The notes under the pieces: model-generated
Databases searched by the model: none
What the model was told of the DNA's origin: nothing
What the model saw: the letters and a program-made list of their open reading frames with translations, nothing else
Shown: one piece after another, positions 8,767 through 16,107 of the stretch
Layout of the letters: the number at the start of each line of letters is the position of its first letter
Numbering within the stretch: position 1 is the stretch's first letter
Source: JBBQRS01 sp038214535
GTDB lineage: Bacteria; Chloroflexota; Anaerolineae; CG2-30-64-16
Direction: 5' to 3'
NCBI GenBank assembly: GCA_038214535.1
Contig: JBBQRS010000008.1
Location: 1-64,000 of the forward strand
Length of the DNA: 64,000 nt
Position numbers and translations under genes: made by a program

Positions 8767-9822
8767 CTATGAGCCGTGGATGAGCCGGATGTAGTCGCGG
8801 GCGATACGCAGGTCTTCCAGGGCCTCGGCAGCTTCGCAGGGTGGGCGCGCCTCGCCGCGAATTGCCGCGAGGAAGTTGCTCGCCTGCTGGCGCATGGCGT
8901 GAACCCACGGCAGTTGCGGGATGACCGTTTCGGGCGCGACGTCGCCGGGGTCGCGGAAGATCTCGACCCGGCCGGGACGGTTGCAGGCCAGCGGCGCGGG
9001 CAGCTCCAGCTTGATGTAGCCCCGCTCGAAGCAGATCAGCGCCGATTCCTGCCAGTCAATTGTCGTGCGGTAAGGCGACATCTCGATAGTGCACGCGACG
9101 CCGCTCTCGCTCTGCCCGGCCAGCAGCACGCCCGACGGGTCGGCGTAGGTCACGCGGTACGGCTCGCCCAGCAGATAGCGCATCAGATTGACCTGGTGGA
9201 TATAGTAGTTCACGAAGGCGACGTATTGCTTGAAGGTTTCGGCGTCCATGTCGGGCGGGGCGGGATCGCGCGGCAGGTCGGGGTAGGGCGCGGGGTCGCG
9301 GATCAGGTCGTTGAAGCCGCCGGCGATCCAGTCGCCCGCGGGCATCAGGATGCGCACGTAGGTCATGTGACCCAGCTCGCCGGTCTCCTTCAGGCGCGCG
9401 ATCTCGGCGCGGGCGACAGTGGTGGCGGGGTCGCTGCGTTTGTGATAGCCCAGCATCCACCACGCGCCGCTTTCCGCGACGGCGGACACCAGCCGCTCGC
9501 CCACCGGCACGGACGCGGCCAGCGGCTTTTCCGTGAACACGGGCGTCCCGGCCTGCAACAGTTCGGGGATCAGCACGCCGTGACGGTCGAACGGCTGGGT
9601 GGCGACGATGCCGTCCAGCGTCTCCGCGGCGAGCATCTCGGCGTGAGAGGGGTAGACGCGCGGCACGCCGTAGCGCGCGGCGACCTGCTGGCCCAGCGCC
9701 GCGCGCACTTCGGCGATGGCGACAACCTCGCAGTCGGGCAGGGCGGCGTAATTCTTCAGGTGGGCGCACTGGCCCATGCTGCCCACACCGACGAAACCGA
9801 TACGCACTTTGGACTCCGGCAT
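8767..9822 (-). CDS. Gfo/Idh/MocA family oxidoreductase
   Basis: The 351-residue protein has an N-terminal Rossmann domain with GFVGVGSMGQ and a central E-K-P motif (FTEKPLAAS), both diagnostic of the family, which oxidises or reduces sugars and inositols with NAD(P). The catalytic-region segment NYYIHQVNLMRYLLGEP supplies the usual His. Start ATG 9822 has AAAGGAG upstream. The longer frame to 9921 runs through a MITE-like element and is rejected. It lies in tandem with the FG-GAP gene and could form an operon with it. Confidence 0.9.
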   Translation of the reverse strand: MPESKVRIGFVGVGSMGQCAHLKNYAALPDCEVVAIAEVRAALGQQVAARYGVPRVYPSHAEMLAAETLDGIVATQPFDRHGVLIPELLQAGTPVFTEKPLAASVPVGERLVSAVAESGAWWMLGYHKRSDPATTVARAEIARLKETGELGHMTYVRILMPAGDWIAGGFNDLIRDPAPYPDLPRDPAPPDMDAETFKQYVAFVNYYIHQVNLMRYLLGEPYRVTYADPSGVLLAGQSESGVACTIEMSPYRTTIDWQESALICFERGYIKLELPAPLACNRPGRVEIFRDPGDVAPETVIPQLPWVHAMRQQASNFLAAIRGEARPPCEAAEALEDLRIARDYIRLIHGS

Positions 9823-9844
9823 ATGGCGCTCCTTTGCGATGAGT

Positions 9845-9949
9845 GTAGGGGCAAGGCGTTCCCCGGTGATATGTTGCGCGACCGATGTAGCGCTTTCTTT
9901 CCAACATCGCTTGTTAAGCACGCAATTGGGAGGAACGCCTTGCCCCTAC
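9845..9949. mobile_element. 105-bp MITE-like element, copy 2 (inverted relative to copy 1)
   Basis: It has the same GTAGGGGCAAGGCGTTCC terminal inverted repeats as the element at 6935-7038. Reverse-complementing its interior gives sequence homologous to copy 1. It sits directly upstream of the Gfo/Idh/MocA ribosome site. Confidence 0.8.
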
Positions 9950-10198
9950 GGCTACGATTTGTGATAAGGATAACGGGAAGATCGGGGAAGGGCAAGTTGC
10001 GCCGCGCGGATTTTTTGCTCACGCGGAGGCGCGGAGACGCGGAGGATTCTTTGATTTTCGGAGAGCCTGAGTCGAGGTAAGCAGGCCAATCGCACGGCGC
10101 GCGATGATTGGCTTAATTCTTCCGCGTCTCCGCGTCTCCGCGTGATTGGTGTATAATGCCGCTGAAGAACAGACAACTTTCAGAGGAGCGGAGACGCG
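9950..10198. other. Intergenic region with GC-rich direct repeats and a -10 box
   Basis: This is the rest of the non-coding stretch between the divergent genes. It carries CGCGGAGGCGCGGAGACGCGGAGG near 10021 and the complementary CCGCGTCTCCGCGTCTCCGCG near 10121, forming a long imperfect palindrome. A related copy is at 57717-57780. Downstream are a -10-like TATAAT at 10152-10157 and an AGAGGAGCGGAGA ribosome site for the gene at 10199. Confidence 0.6.
10152..10157 (+). promoter_or_regulatory. -10 box upstream of the small-protein/nucleotidyltransferase operon
   Basis: A perfect TATAAT lies 42 bases before the ATG at 10199. No good -35 is visible because the upstream bases belong to the GC-rich repeat. 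Confidence 0.45.
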
Positions 10199-10435
10199 AT
10201 GATTAACATCTATGACGAGAGCAACGACCAGTTATTGGGGACGATCACCGAGTCGCAACTGGTCTTCCTGACCGGGGAGATGGAGGAGGAATCCACCACC
10301 GACCGCGACTATTACGTCAATGTTGCGACGGTGGACATGATGGAAGCGGAGGGGGGCGACAAGGAGTTGATCGCCCTCCTGCGCAAAGCGCTGGGCAAGC
10401 GTGAGGACATGGACATCCGCTGGGAGCCGGCATAG
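10199..10435 (+). CDS. Conserved small acidic protein of unknown function
   Basis: The 78-residue protein is acidic and soluble, with MINIYDESNDQLLGTITESQLVFL at the start and a C-terminal helix KELIALLRKALGKRE. The sequence style (I-Y-D...LGTITE..LQFL...E-E-S-T-T-D-x-D-Y-Y) resembles a short conserved family I have seen in Chloroflexota and cyanobacteria, but I know no function. It has a strong ribosome site (AGAGGAG) and its own -10 box. It is the first gene of a probable three-gene unit with the next two. Confidence 0.7.
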   Translation: MINIYDESNDQLLGTITESQLVFLTGEMEEESTTDRDYYVNVATVDMMEAEGGDKELIALLRKALGKREDMDIRWEPA

Positions 10436-10443
10436 CCGGAACC

Positions 10444-10722
10444 ATGAGCGCGCCGCTGTCGGATACGCCGCCGGAGGTCGAGGAAGTGCAGATCGCGTTG
10501 CTGCGCGACCTGCCGCCGTGGCATAATCTGCACGTGGCGGCCGGGATGTGGGACGCTGCCCGGCGGTTGATGTTGGCAGGTTTACGCGCCGAGGATCCCG
10601 ATGCGCCGCCGGAGGTTTTGCAACGGCGTCTGATGGACCTGCTGCTTGGGCCGGAGATCGCGGCCAGGGTGTATGGGGCCGTTGCAATGGGAGAAGGCAC
10701 GTGGCGCAACAACCCGGCCTGA
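10444..10722 (+). CDS. Small helical partner of a nucleotidyltransferase (possible antitoxin/toxin component)
   Basis: This 92-residue, mostly helical protein includes VQIALLRDLPPWHNL and LMDLLLGPEIAARVYGAV. Similar short proteins, with a V-Q-x-x-L-L-R start and a C-terminal helix, often sit just upstream of stand-alone nucleotidyltransferases. It overlaps the next gene by 22 bases. The pairing suggests a two-gene toxin-antitoxin-like module. That is inference from gene order and size; no known motif is visible. Confidence 0.6.
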   Translation: MSAPLSDTPPEVEEVQIALLRDLPPWHNLHVAAGMWDAARRLMLAGLRAEDPDAPPEVLQRRLMDLLLGPEIAARVYGAVAMGEGTWRNNPA

Positions 10723-11288
10723 TCGAGGTGATGGTGTTGGCCGCTGACGCTCTCGACGCGCTGCATGTTCCTTATTACATCGGCGGCTCGATCGCCAGCA
10801 CTCACTATGGCATCGCGCGCTTCACACAGGATATTGATCTGGTTGCCGATTTGCGCCCGGAACATGCTGCACCACTTGCAGGGCTGCTCGATAAACAGTT
10901 TTACCTGGATCGAAGCACCATTCGTCACGAGATCAACCGGCGCGGTAGCTTCAATCTGATCCATCTCGCTACCGGCATCAAGGTGGATATCTTCGTCCAG
11001 AAGAATCGGCCATTCGAGAAATCGCAGTTTGCGCGGCGTCAGCCTGTTGACCTCGGCCTCGACCCGCCGCGCTCTCTGTCGTTCGCCAGCGTGGAAGACA
11101 CGATCCTTGCCAAGCTGGAGTGGTATCGTAAGGGCGGTGAGGTCTCCGACCGCCAGTGGTCCGATGTGCAGGCGGTTCTCAAGCGACAACGCGAGCGGCT
11201 CGATCGAGATTATCTGCGCCGGTGGGCCCTGGAGTTAGGTGTCTCGGATTTGCTGGAACTCGCCCTGGTTGACGCGGGTGTTGCGTAG
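10701..11288 (+). CDS. Nucleotidyltransferase superfamily protein (AbiEii/DUF-type)
   Basis: The protein is 195 residues from GTG 10701, which has GGAGAAGG just upstream. The minimal-nucleotidyltransferase signature is GGSIASTHYGIARFTQDIDLV, with G-G-S followed by the metal-binding D-x-D. A later Asp in IKVDIFV fits the third carboxylate. The C-terminal half has SVEDTILAKLEWYRKG, as in AbiEii/UGMP-like toxins and DUF-type nucleotidyltransferases. It overlaps its upstream partner. It may be a toxin-antitoxin enzyme or a tRNA- or protein-modifying NTase; the target is unknown. Confidence 0.75.
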   Translation: MAQQPGLIEVMVLAADALDALHVPYYIGGSIASTHYGIARFTQDIDLVADLRPEHAAPLAGLLDKQFYLDRSTIRHEINRRGSFNLIHLATGIKVDIFVQKNRPFEKSQFARRQPVDLGLDPPRSLSFASVEDTILAKLEWYRKGGEVSDRQWSDVQAVLKRQRERLDRDYLRRWALELGVSDLLELALVDAGVA

Positions 11289-11390
11289 AATCCAGGGCGG
11301 GGAGACCCGCCCCTACGGGGACAAGCGTGATCGGTGGTGTAGGGGAGAGGTTTCCTCACCCTTCGCCCTGTCCCACATTCGGCGGGATCA

Positions 11391-12122
11391 TTACCTCAGC
11401 CGCTCGCCGCCGTCCACGGGCAGCAGGACGCCGGTGATGTAGGGGGCTTTGGCGAGAAAGACGACCGCATCCGCCACGTCTTCGGCTGTACCCCAGCGCC
11501 CCAGCAACGTGCGTTTGGCCGTGGCTGCGTTTTGCGCCTCGGTGTAATCGGGCGGGGGCAGCACCGGGCCGGGCGCGACGGCGTTCACCCGCACGGCGGG
11601 CGCAAGCTCCTGCGCCAGCCCATAGGTGAGGTTGAGCAACCCGGCTTTCGCGGCGGAGTGGGCGAGGAAGTTAGGGAACGGCTTGAGCGCCGACAGGTCC
11701 ACGATGTTGATGATCGCGCCGTTGCCGTGCGCCGTGAGATAGGGCGAGGCGGCTTTGGCGCACAGGAATGCGCCCTTCAGATCCACGTCCACCTTGGCAT
11801 CCCACATCTCCTCCGTCAACTCCTCCCACGGAGTGCGTTGCCAGACGGAGGCGCTATTTACCAGCACGTCGAGGCGACCGAAGCGTGCGATGGCCGCGTC
11901 CACCATCGCCTGCACCTGCGCGCCCTGCGCGACGTCGGCCTGGAACGCGAGCGCCTGCCGGCCACGCGCTTCGATCTCCGCGACGGTCTGTGTGGACGCG
12001 GCGGCGGAAGTGTTGTAGTTCATCACGATATCGGCCCCTGCGTCGGCCAGCGCCAGTGAGATGGCCTTGCCCACGCGGACTGCCCCGCCGGTGACCAGCG
12101 CGACTTTGCCGTTAAGATCCAT
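11391..12122 (-). CDS. SDR-family oxidoreductase, FolM/pteridine-reductase-like
   Basis: The protein is 243 residues from ATG 12122, with AAAAGGAGC upstream. The Rossmann motif TGGAVRVGKAISLAL and NYNTSAA resemble pteridine reductase PTR1 and FolM. The usual Asp-Tyr-Lys catalytic set of those enzymes reads Asp142-His155-Lys159 here (NIVDLSA and AHSAAKAG), so the catalytic Tyr is replaced by His. This could alter or abolish reductase activity. Divergent from the hydroxyproline operon and not obviously linked to it. Confidence 0.85.
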   Translation of the reverse strand: MDLNGKVALVTGGAVRVGKAISLALADAGADIVMNYNTSAAASTQTVAEIEARGRQALAFQADVAQGAQVQAMVDAAIARFGRLDVLVNSASVWQRTPWEELTEEMWDAKVDVDLKGAFLCAKAASPYLTAHGNGAIINIVDLSALKPFPNFLAHSAAKAGLLNLTYGLAQELAPAVRVNAVAPGPVLPPPDYTEAQNAATAKRTLLGRWGTAEDVADAVVFLAKAPYITGVLLPVDGGERLR

Positions 12123-12465
12123 GGGTTTGCTCCTTTTTTGCACCGAATTACACGAATGATGCGAAGAAAATGATAGCTTCGGTCGAGTATACCATGTCTC
12201 AGGCAGGCCGGGCGAAAGCCACGCCTGGACGTATTGCATTTTCGGGGCAACCCACCGCGGTGTCGAGCTGAGGCCCACCGTTTGGGCCGAAGCATCTCGA
12301 ATTCCGAAGCGAGACCCTTCGCTAGAGACCAAGCGTAACGTGCTTTGAAGGGTTAACCCGCTCAGGGTGACAATCTCGCTCGCTACGCCCTATGTTGTTG
12401 CCGGAGCGGAAATTCCCGGCTATGATAGGGCGGCTTTGCACAATCTATTCCCAATGTGAGGCGTC
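12123..12465. other. Divergent intergenic region
   Basis: These 343 bases lie between the SDR gene (leftward) and the hydroxyproline epimerase (rightward). A short CGAATTACACGAAT repeat fragment lies at about 12145-12160. A segment GAAGCGAGACCCTTCGCTAG at about 12305 is a small imperfect hairpin. I see no gene or confident promoter, although divergent promoters are expected here. Confidence 0.5.
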
Positions 12466-13500
12466 ATGCGTTTCAAGCGAATCATCTCCGCGATTGATTC
12501 ACACACCGAGGGCGAGCCGGCGCGCGTGGTGATCGGCGGCGTGCCGCACGTGCCCGGCGAGACGATGCTGGACAAGTGGCGTTGGGCCAAAACCCACCTC
12601 GATGACCTGCGCACGATGCTGATGTTCGAGCCGCGCGGCAGCGCGATCTACTCCGGCAGCATCATCACCACGCCCGCGACGCCGGGGGCCGATCTGGGCG
12701 TGATTTTCATCGAGACCAGCGGCTTCCTGCCGATGTGCGGCCACGGCGCGATTGCTACGGCGACGGTGATCGTCGAGGCTGGGCTGGTGGAGGTGACCGA
12801 ACCCGTGACGGAGCTGACGCTGGACACCCCGGCGGGGCTGGTGAAGGCGCGCATTCGCGTGGAAGATGGCATCGCACAGGATGTGACGATCCAGAACGTG
12901 CCGTCCTTCGCCTACCGGCTCGATCAGGTCGTGGACGTGCCGGGGCTGGGCCGCGTGACGCTGGATATCGGCTACGGCGGCAACTTCTACGCCGTAGTGG
13001 ACGCGGCGCAGGTGGGACTGGAGATTGACCCGGCGCACGCCCGCCAGGTGATTGACCTGGGCAATCGGATTCGCGACGCGATCTACGAGCAGGTGGAGGT
13101 GCGCCACCCGGAGAACCCGGAGATCAACACCTGTTCGCACGTGCGCTTCATCGCCGCGCCCAGGGACCCGCGCGCCACCACGCGCAACGCGGTGCTCTAC
13201 TCCGCGGAGGCGATTGACCGGTCGCCGTGCGGCACGGGCACGTCGGCGGAGATGGCGGTGCGCCACGCGCGCGGCGTGCAAAAGTTGGGCGATGAGTTCG
13301 TGAGCGAAAGCATCATCGGCAGCATCTTCTACGGCAATCTGGTGGAGGAGACCAAAGTTGGGCCGTACACGGCGGTCGTGCCCACCATCCGCGGCAGCGC
13401 CTACGTCACCGGCATCCAGCAGTTCGTGCTCGACCCGCGCGACCCGTGGCCGAACGGCTTCTTCCTCGGCGCGCCCAGCCGCTGGGGCGCAGAGATTTAA
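12466..13500 (+). CDS. 4-hydroxyproline 2-epimerase / proline racemase family
   Basis: This 344-residue PLP-independent racemase-family enzyme has both catalytic cysteines: Cys91 in MCGHGA and Cys255 in SPCGTGTSA. The Cys/Cys pair argues for epimerase or racemase activity rather than trans-3-hydroxyproline dehydratase, where the second Cys is lost or the first is Ser/Thr. The downstream DAO-like flavoprotein and DHDPS-like deaminase point to conversion of trans-4-hydroxy-L-proline to cis-4-hydroxy-D-proline as the first step of catabolism. Start ATG 12466 has TGAGG upstream. Confidence 0.88.
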   Translation: MRFKRIISAIDSHTEGEPARVVIGGVPHVPGETMLDKWRWAKTHLDDLRTMLMFEPRGSAIYSGSIITTPATPGADLGVIFIETSGFLPMCGHGAIATATVIVEAGLVEVTEPVTELTLDTPAGLVKARIRVEDGIAQDVTIQNVPSFAYRLDQVVDVPGLGRVTLDIGYGGNFYAVVDAAQVGLEIDPAHARQVIDLGNRIRDAIYEQVEVRHPENPEINTCSHVRFIAAPRDPRATTRNAVLYSAEAIDRSPCGTGTSAEMAVRHARGVQKLGDEFVSESIIGSIFYGNLVEETKVGPYTAVVPTIRGSAYVTGIQQFVLDPRDPWPNGFFLGAPSRWGAEI

Positions 13501-13502
13501 TA

Positions 13503-13591
13503 GACAGGATTTACAGGATTTACAGGATGAAAAGGAAATCAGATTCATTGCGCCCTATTCTTCCAATCCTGTAAATCCTGTAAATCCTGTC
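13503..13591. repeat. Palindromic repeat, GACAGGATTTACAGG family, copy 2 (89 bp)
   Basis: GACAGG plus two ATTTACAGGAT units, a 35-base loop and the complementary ATCCTGTAAATCCTGTAAATCCTGTC. It lies between the epimerase and the flavoprotein gene and ends just upstream of the latter. Confidence 0.85.
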
Positions 13592-13616
13592 TTCTTTGGA
13601 AAGGGAACAAAGCCGC

Positions 13617-14777
13617 GTGTATCCTGATGTGGTGGTGATTGGCGGGGGGATCGTGGGGTGCGCGTGCGCGTATTACCTGGCGCGCGCGGGGGTAAACGTG
13701 CGCCTGCTGGAGCGCGGGCCGCTGGGTTCCGGCGCATCGCGTGCGGGGATGAGCCACGTCGTGACGTGGGAGGAGCCGGAGCCGCACCTCGAACTGGCGC
13801 GCGCCAGCAACCGCCTTTACCAGACCCTGGGCGCCGAGCTGGACGCCGAGCTGGAATATCGCCGCACGGGCAGCATCGCCATTGTCGAGAAGCCCGAATC
13901 GCTGCCCGGCATGGCCGCGATGGTCGAGCGGTTGCAGGCGTGGGGGCTGGATTGTCGCTCCTTGAGCCGCGAGGAGTTGCTGGCGATGGAGTCGAGCCTT
14001 GCGCCCGATGTGGCCGGCGGCGCGTATTTCCCCACCGACGCCCAGGTGAACCCGCTCTACACCACGCGGGCGCTGGCCCGCGCTGCGACGGCGCTGGGGG
14101 CGTCCATCGAGCCGTTCGCCGAGGTGACGGGGATCGAGCGGAACGCCGGTGGGCGCGTGACGGGCGTGCAGACCCGCGCCGGGCGGATACCTGCGGGGGC
14201 TGTGGTGAACGCAGCGGGCGCGTACGCGGGGCAGGTCGCCGCGTGGGCCGGGCTGGAGATCCCCATCCGCCCGCGTAAGGGGACGCTGGTGATCACGGCG
14301 CCCGCGCCCGCTAATACGATGAACTGCAAGGTGATCCTGGCGGCGGGTTATATGGACGCGGTGCGCGACGGCGGCAGTGGCGTGGCCGTCGCCGCGAACG
14401 TCCAGCAGTTGGGCAATGGCAACCTGTTGCTGGGCAGCAGCCGGCAGTTCGTCGGGTTTGACACGAGCGTAGATTCGGCGGTGGTGGGGCTGATGGTGGA
14501 GCGCTGTCTGCGGTTCTTCCCGGCGCTGGCGGGCCTGACCGCGATCCGCGTGTGGGCCGGGTTACGGCCTTACACGCCCGACCTGTTGCCAGTAATCGGC
14601 CCCGCGCTGGGCGCGCCCGGCTTCTTCATGGCTGCGGGGCATGAGGGCATTGGCATCACGGAGGCGCCCATCACGGGGCTATTAATAAGCCAACTATTGA
14701 CGGGCGCGCCGGTGGAGGTGTCGGTGGACGCGTTCGCGCCCGCGCGCTTTGCGGTGATACTGGATACATCACCCTGA
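13617..14777 (+). CDS. FAD-dependent amino-acid oxidoreductase, probable D-hydroxyproline dehydrogenase catalytic subunit
   Basis: This DAO-superfamily flavoprotein is about 386 residues from GTG 13617 (AAAGGG upstream); an in-frame TTG at 13596 lies at the repeat edge and is less likely. The dinucleotide motif is VVVIGGGIVGCACAYYL. A C-terminal GLRPYTPDLLPVIGP and AGHEGIGITEAP are typical of glycine/D-amino-acid and sarcosine-oxidase-like enzymes. With the [2Fe-2S] protein and FAD/NAD protein downstream it probably forms a membrane-free heteromeric dehydrogenase that converts cis-4-hydroxy-D-proline to pyrroline-4-hydroxy-2-carboxylate (inference by operon analogy with Pseudomonas/Azospirillum). 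Confidence 0.85.
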   Translation: MYPDVVVIGGGIVGCACAYYLARAGVNVRLLERGPLGSGASRAGMSHVVTWEEPEPHLELARASNRLYQTLGAELDAELEYRRTGSIAIVEKPESLPGMAAMVERLQAWGLDCRSLSREELLAMESSLAPDVAGGAYFPTDAQVNPLYTTRALARAATALGASIEPFAEVTGIERNAGGRVTGVQTRAGRIPAGAVVNAAGAYAGQVAAWAGLEIPIRPRKGTLVITAPAPANTMNCKVILAAGYMDAVRDGGSGVAVAANVQQLGNGNLLLGSSRQFVGFDTSVDSAVVGLMVERCLRFFPALAGLTAIRVWAGLRPYTPDLLPVIGPALGAPGFFMAAGHEGIGITEAPITGLLISQLLTGAPVEVSVDAFAPARFAVILDTSP

Positions 14778-14788
14778 CCAGCCACTTT

Positions 14789-14842
14789 GTAGTGACGGCT
14801 TTAGCCGTTGTAGTGCCCACAAACGGCTAAAGCCGTCACTAC
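14789..14842. repeat. Palindromic repeat, GGCTTTAGCC family, copy 2
   Basis: GTAGTGACGGCTTTAGCCGTT and its exact 21-base complement flank a 12-base loop between the flavoprotein and DHDPS-like genes. It interrupts the operon without coding content. Confidence 0.85.
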
Positions 14843-14902
14843 GAAGGGGAAAAACACGATGGAAAGTTATTTCGCATGATCCTGCACAAGGAGGAACAAC
14901 AC

Positions 14903-15805
14903 ATGGCTCGATTTGAAGGCGTTTACGCAGTGACCTGCACGCCGTTCGATACGGAGGGCGCGGTGGATGAGGCCGCGCTGCGGCGGCACATCCGTTGGAT
15001 GCTGGACGAGGGCGGCGTGCATGGCATCATTCCGACGGGCAGCACCGGCGAGTTCGCGTATCTGGATAACGACGAGTTGCGCCGGGTGCTGGATGTCACG
15101 CTGGAAGAAGTGGACGGGCAGGTTCCGGTGATCGCCGGGGCCGCGGCCTGCGCCACGCGTGAGACCATCCGCCGCGCGCGGGATGCGGAAGAGGCCGGGG
15201 CCGACGGCGTGATGATCGTCTCGCCCTACTACGGCCACCTGGCGCAGGAGGAACTGTACGCGCACTTCCGCGCCGTCGCCGAGAGCAGCGCGCTCCCGAT
15301 TATCCTCTACAACAACCCCGGCGCGTCCGGCTCTGACGTGTTGGCGGAGACGGTGGCGCGGTTGGCCGAGTTCGAGAACATCGCGGCGGTGAAGGAGAGC
15401 ACCGGCGAGATGCAGCGCGTGAACGAGATCATGCGGTTGTGCGGCGACAAGATTGAGGTGCTGTGCGGGTGCGATACGCTGCCGCTAGAGATGTTCAAGA
15501 TGGGCGTCCGGGGCTGGGTGGCCGCGCCCGCGAACAGTATCCCGCGGGAATGCGTGGCGCTCTATACGCTGGCTGTGGAGCGGGGCGACGACGCGGCGGC
15601 GCGGGCGCTCTACGACACGTTGCTGCCCCTCTTCGAACTGTTCGAGGGGACGGGCCAGTACGTGCAGCTCAACAAGGCGGCGCTGGCGATGATGGGGCGG
15701 CCCATCGGCGCGCCGCGGCCCCCGTTGTTGCCCGTCAGTGAGGCGCGCCGATCTGAACTGCGCGGGATCCTCGCCGCGATCCACGCGTACGAGGTCGTGT
15801 GGTGA
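14903..15805 (+). CDS. Dihydrodipicolinate synthase/N-acetylneuraminate lyase family, probable pyrroline-4-hydroxy-2-carboxylate deaminase
   Basis: The 300-residue class I aldolase-fold protein has GSTGEFAYL in the substrate loop and a Schiff-base lysine in AAVKESTGE. Catalytic-region Tyr residues occur in SPYYGH and LYNNPG. The ATG at 14903 follows AGGAGGAAC; the in-frame ATG at 14876 lies upstream of that site. Within this operon the expected reaction is deamination and dehydration of pyrroline-4-hydroxy-2-carboxylate to alpha-ketoglutarate semialdehyde. The semialdehyde dehydrogenase is not in the window. Its stop overlaps the GTG start of the next gene. Confidence 0.87.
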   Translation: MARFEGVYAVTCTPFDTEGAVDEAALRRHIRWMLDEGGVHGIIPTGSTGEFAYLDNDELRRVLDVTLEEVDGQVPVIAGAAACATRETIRRARDAEEAGADGVMIVSPYYGHLAQEELYAHFRAVAESSALPIILYNNPGASGSDVLAETVARLAEFENIAAVKESTGEMQRVNEIMRLCGDKIEVLCGCDTLPLEMFKMGVRGWVAAPANSIPRECVALYTLAVERGDDAAARALYDTLLPLFELFEGTGQYVQLNKAALAMMGRPIGAPRPPLLPVSEARRSELRGILAAIHAYEVVW

Positions 15806-16107
15806 CCGCGGCGGAAAGTTCGCGGCGCTTCGGCCCTGCGCCCGAGCGTGTGCTTAATTTTACCGTGGACGGCGCGCCCTGCACCGCCTATCCCGGCGAC
15901 ACGATTGCCGCGGCGCTGTACGCGGCCGGGGTGCGCGCCTGGCGACGTTCGCGGCATGGCGACCTGCGCGGGCTCTTCTGCGGGATCGGCGTCTGTTATG
16001 ACTGCCTGGTGACGGTGGACGGCGCGCCGAACCGGCGCGCGTGCCAGATCGAGGTGCGCGAGGGGATGGCCGTGGAGACCAACCTGGGCGACGAGGCCGT
16101 GCCGTGA
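15802..16107 (+). CDS. Small [2Fe-2S] ferredoxin-like subunit of an amino-acid dehydrogenase
   Basis: This is a protein of about 101 residues with a plant-type/sarcosine-oxidase-alpha N-terminal [2Fe-2S] domain. Cysteines are in CGIGVCYDC (C-x4-C-x2-C) and a fourth in RRACQ. Such small subunits pair with FAD/NAD and DAO-like subunits in opine, hydrogen-cyanide-synthase and D-hydroxyproline dehydrogenase complexes. The GTG start overlaps the preceding TGA (GTGA), and its own stop overlaps the next start in the same way. Confidence 0.85.
   Translation: MTAAESSRRFGPAPERVLNFTVDGAPCTAYPGDTIAAALYAAGVRAWRRSRHGDLRGLFCGIGVCYDCLVTVDGAPNRRACQIEVREGMAVETNLGDEAVP

Noticed and set aside
9823..9921. Extended start of the Gfo/Idh/MocA gene
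   Set aside because: The extension lies inside the MITE-like element; a strong AAAGGAG site precedes ATG 9822.
10765..11442. Many long antisense and alternate-frame open frames over real genes (also at 29787-31388, 41221-42543 and 54964-56529)
   Set aside because: High GC removes stop codons in other frames. These have no recognisable domains and Arg/Ala/Pro-rich composition, while the opposite strand codes for known families.
13503..13591. Possible Rho-independent terminators at the long palindromes
   Set aside because: Most palindromes lack a T-run and recur in many contexts, including inside genes. Only 22203-22244 and 44501-44536 have terminator geometry.
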